A DNA stretch of 18,564 bases. Source: Synergistaceae bacterium. GTDB lineage: Bacteria; Synergistota; Synergistia; Synergistales; Aminobacteriaceae. Shown piece by piece: positions 16,352 through 18,564 of this stretch (position 1 is its first letter; each line of letters starts with the position of its first letter). The notes beneath the pieces were generated by a model, which did no database searches, was not told where the DNA came from, and saw nothing but the letters and a program-made list of their open reading frames with translations. Both the position numbers and the translations under genes were made by a program. The DNA lies in NCBI GenBank assembly GCA_012523155.1, contig JAAYJB010000386.1, positions 1-18,564 of the forward strand, in the 5' to 3' direction.

Positions 16352-18301
16352 TTGGCTAATCGGGAAATTTCGCTCGTTCTTGGAACGGCAGGACACATAG
16401 ACCACGGAAAAACAACGCTCGTGAAGGCCATAACGGGAGTGGACTGCGACAGGCTAAGCGAGGAAAAGAAGCGTGGAATAACCATAGAGCTTGGATTCGC
16501 ACCTCTCACCATGGAGGACGGCAGGGTAGTAAGCATCGTGGATGTTCCCGGGCATGAACGTTTCATCAGGCAGATGGTCGCCGGAGCATCGGGAATAGAT
16601 GCGGTTATGCTCGTTATAGCTGCTGACGAGGGCGTCATGCCCCAGACCAGGGAGCACCTGGAGATTTTGAAACTTCTGGGGGTGAAAGACGGTATCGTTG
16701 CCGTGACAAAATCGGATATAGTGGATGACGAGTTTCTTGAACTCGTCATTGAGGACGTGAGCGACTTTCTTCATGGAACATTCCTTGAGGGAAAGGCTAT
16801 CGTTCCCGTTTCTTCCTATACCGGAAAAAATATCCCCCTGCTTCGCGAGGAACTGGCGAAACTAGTAGACAGGATCAGGCCGAGACCAAGGAAGGGCCCT
16901 TATTTTCTTCCTATCGACAGGGTATTTCCTGTCGCAGGTTTCGGTGCAGTGGTGACGGGAACCGCATACAGGGGTGAAATTTCATCGGGCCAGGAAGGAA
17001 CTGTTCTTCCGGCCGGCAAAGAGTGCAGGATCAGGAGTGTGCAGGTTCACGGAACGGGAGTTCAGACTGCATGGGCGGGGCAGAGGGTTGCCGTCAATGT
17101 TGCCGGCATTTCATCCGAAGATTTGTCACGGGGAGATGTACTCTGTGCACGGGGAGTCTACGCGAGGACACGGTGTTTCGAATGCGAACTCCACCTTGTG
17201 GAAAGCGCCGGTGAACCTGTTCAGCACTGGCAGCGTGTCCGGCTGCACATCGGGACGTCTGACGTCGTTGCACGAATCTCGCTCCTTGAAAGCCCTGTGC
17301 TTCAACCCGGTGAAACAGCCGCAGCCCAGGTAGTTGTGGAAGAAGACATCGTATGCCTTGTCGAACAGAGATTTGTCCTTCGAAGATACAGTCCTCTGGA
17401 GACAATCGCCGGGGGGCGGGTACTGTTTCCGTATGCCGTAAAACCCAGGGGAAAGTCCGCGAGACAGGTGTGCATCAAAAGGATCATGGCCCTTTCTTCA
17501 CTCTCCTCACAGGAAGAACGCCTTCTTGCCCTTATCCGCTCTTTTGCCCGGCTTGAGCTTCCTGATGCCGCGCGTTTCCTACAGGAAACGCCTGCCGAAA
17601 CCCTCCGTTTCGGCGAAAGGCTGCAGAAAAACGGGGACGCAGTTTTTCTGCAGGGGGAAAAAAAGCTCTTCCTTTCACGCGAGCGTTTTTCAAAAGAAAC
17701 ACTAGCCGTTGAAGAGTTCCTGCGTTCATACCACTCCTCACATCAGTCGCGCAAAGGCGCCCCGCCGGACCAGATTGCCCTGCAGGTACTAAAAGATCTT
17801 GATCCCAGGGCTTCGAAGGCCTTTCTCGAAGTACTGGCCGAAAACGGAACGGTGGTCATGGATGAAGGAACAGTACGGATGACTGATTTTACCCCCAGGG
17901 ATGACAAGGCTTTTGAAAAAAAATCGCAGGCTCTTCTTGACTTTTGCCGGAAAAGGGACTTCCAGCCCCCCCTTCTCAGTGAAGCCATGGACGCCGCAGG
18001 ACTGGACGAAAAGGCTTTTTCCCTGTTGATCAAGGGAATGCGGGAGGCAGGGCTGGTCTCGATCGTTTCAGATGAATTTCTGTTTTCATCGGAAATCGAG
18101 GAAAAGCTTCTGAAAATACTGCTTCAGGAAAAAGACGATATCACGATAGCGAAGGTACGTGATATTACGGGAAGCTCACGCAAATTCATCCTGCCGCTTC
18201 TGGAATACCTCGACGCAAGGGGGTATACGCGAAGGGCAGGAGACAGACGGGTCCTTCTCGCGTCAAAGCTTCCGCCATCTATTACGGCTCCTCAGCCTTA
18301 A
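16352..18301 (+). CDS. selB: Selenocysteine-specific elongation factor
   Basis: EF-Tu-like GTPase that carries Sec-tRNA(Sec) to UGA codons marked by a SECIS hairpin. With a TTG start it has 649 residues. G1 is GHIDHGKT (14-21), switch I carries [11 protein letters not shown] (39-49), G3 is DVPGHE (64-69) and G4 TKSD (119-122). EF-Tu-like beta domains follow, and the C-terminal 280 or so residues are helical winged-helix repeats that bind SECIS RNA. TTG is chosen because GGGAGGTGA (16338-16346) sits five bases before it. A GTG at 16343, adding three residues and overlapping the selA stop, has no properly spaced SD. Translation is probably coupled to selA. Confidence 0.96.
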   Translation: MANREISLVLGTAGHIDHGKTTLVKAITGVDCDRLSEEKKRGITIELGFAPLTMEDGRVVSIVDVPGHERFIRQMVAGASGIDAVMLVIAADEGVMPQTREHLEILKLLGVKDGIVAVTKSDIVDDEFLELVIEDVSDFLHGTFLEGKAIVPVSSYTGKNIPLLREELAKLVDRIRPRPRKGPYFLPIDRVFPVAGFGAVVTGTAYRGEISSGQEGTVLPAGKECRIRSVQVHGTGVQTAWAGQRVAVNVAGISSEDLSRGDVLCARGVYARTRCFECELHLVESAGEPVQHWQRVRLHIGTSDVVARISLLESPVLQPGETAAAQVVVEEDIVCLVEQRFVLRRYSPLETIAGGRVLFPYAVKPRGKSARQVCIKRIMALSSLSSQEERLLALIRSFARLELPDAARFLQETPAETLRFGERLQKNGDAVFLQGEKKLFLSRERFSKETLAVEEFLRSYHSSHQSRKGAPPDQIALQVLKDLDPRASKAFLEVLAENGTVVMDEGTVRMTDFTPRDDKAFEKKSQALLDFCRKRDFQPPLLSEAMDAAGLDEKAFSLLIKGMREAGLVSIVSDEFLFSSEIEEKLLKILLQEKDDITIAKVRDITGSSRKFILPLLEYLDARGYTRRAGDRRVLLASKLPPSITAPQP

Positions 18302-18520
18302 ATGATGAAAAAATTTCCTAATATCCCCAAATCTCTGAAGAGCCGGCTTCTCCTAAATCCGCACCCTGAAATCATATACAGAACCATAGGAGCCAGATTA
18401 TAAAAAGGATTCCGTGATTTTGAGCATATTCTTTCTCTCGTCCTTCTCAATTTCGCAGGAAGAAGCACGGCTGATTTGACAATAGTTATTTCCATAGACT
18501 ATTATGATTATTATTTCTAA
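18302..18520 (+). pseudogene. AT-rich degenerate reading frame after selB, origin unknown
   Basis: Directly after the selB TAA, a frame of 72 codons begins ATG-ATG-AAA and runs to TAA at 18518, broken by one TAA at 18401-18403. The two halves read naturally: EIIYRTIGARL before the stop and KGFRDFEHILSLVLLNFAGR after it. The base composition is distinctly more AT-rich than in the genes to the left. An opposite-strand frame over 18298-18495 is also open. I cannot assign a family; a broken mobile-element gene or simple non-coding spacer are both possible. No SD precedes the ATG beyond selB codons. Confidence 0.3.
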
Positions 18521-18521
18521 T

Positions 18522-18541
18522 ACAACCCCATATGAGGTTGT
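18522..18541. repeat. Imperfect 20-base palindrome, possible weak terminator
   Basis: ACAACCCCATATGAGGTTGT pairs at nine of ten positions: a six-pair outer stem ACAACC/GGTTGT, one mismatch, then CATATG. It lies 220 bases after selB and is followed only by TTTC, so as a terminator it is weak. It could instead be an operator or part of a repeat that continues beyond the window. Confidence 0.35.
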
Positions 18542-18564
18542 TTCAAATAGTCGCTTGTAATGAA

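Noticed and set aside
18298-18495. 65-codon minus-strand frame after selB
   Set aside because: No recognisable motif and no supported SD; the opposite frame is as plausible, so it is described as an unassigned AT-rich region.
18302-18564. Search for tRNA-Sec (selC) downstream of selB
   Set aside because: No GGTTCGA-type T-loop, long variable arm or paired acceptor ends found here or in the yedF-selA gap.

Overview
The window comes from a free-living, probably anaerobic bacterium that makes its own purines and uses selenocysteine. Genes are dense and moderately GC-rich, most have strong Shine-Dalgarno (SD) sequences, and GTG and TTG starts occur. PurL is the short form that works with separate PurS and PurQ, and PurF carries the four cysteines of the [4Fe-4S] type. 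The style and gene mix resemble Synergistota, but that is a tentative inference from recall, not a phylogenetic result.

Positions 1-9680 (minus strand) hold one nearly uninterrupted purine operon, read purC-purS-purQ-purL-purF-purM-purN-purH-purD-purE. Neighbouring genes overlap or abut by a few bases except before purD and purE, which follow gaps of 12 and 22 bases. The last gene, purE, runs off the left edge. With purD, purF, purN, purS/Q/L, purM, purE, purC and purH, the operon supplies every step from PRPP to IMP except adenylosuccinate lyase (purB); no purK is seen. A sigma-70-like promoter starts it about 25 bases before purC. The leader is too short for a purine riboswitch, but inverted repeats bracket the promoter and could be an operator.

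Positions 9774-14010 (plus strand, divergent from purC) hold a probable operon: a MobA-like molybdenum-cofactor guanylyltransferase, elongation factor LepA, the radical-SAM protein HemW, and a 193-residue protein I do not recognise.

Positions 14021-18301 form a selenium block. yedF (minus strand) is divergent from selA-selB (plus strand), with a roughly 330-base intergenic region holding a promoter in each direction. SelA makes Sec-tRNA and SelB delivers it to the ribosome at UGA. The selenophosphate synthetase gene (selD) and tRNA-Sec (selC) are not visible. MobA next door is consistent with molybdenum- and selenium-dependent enzymes such as formate dehydrogenase, though none is encoded here.

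Positions 18302-18564 are clearly more AT-rich, with no intact gene. They hold a 72-codon frame broken by one TAA, and an imperfect 20-base palindrome. Nothing in the window amounts to a convincing new biological system; the best leads are the unknown protein, the purC operator candidate, the selA leader and the AT-rich tail.
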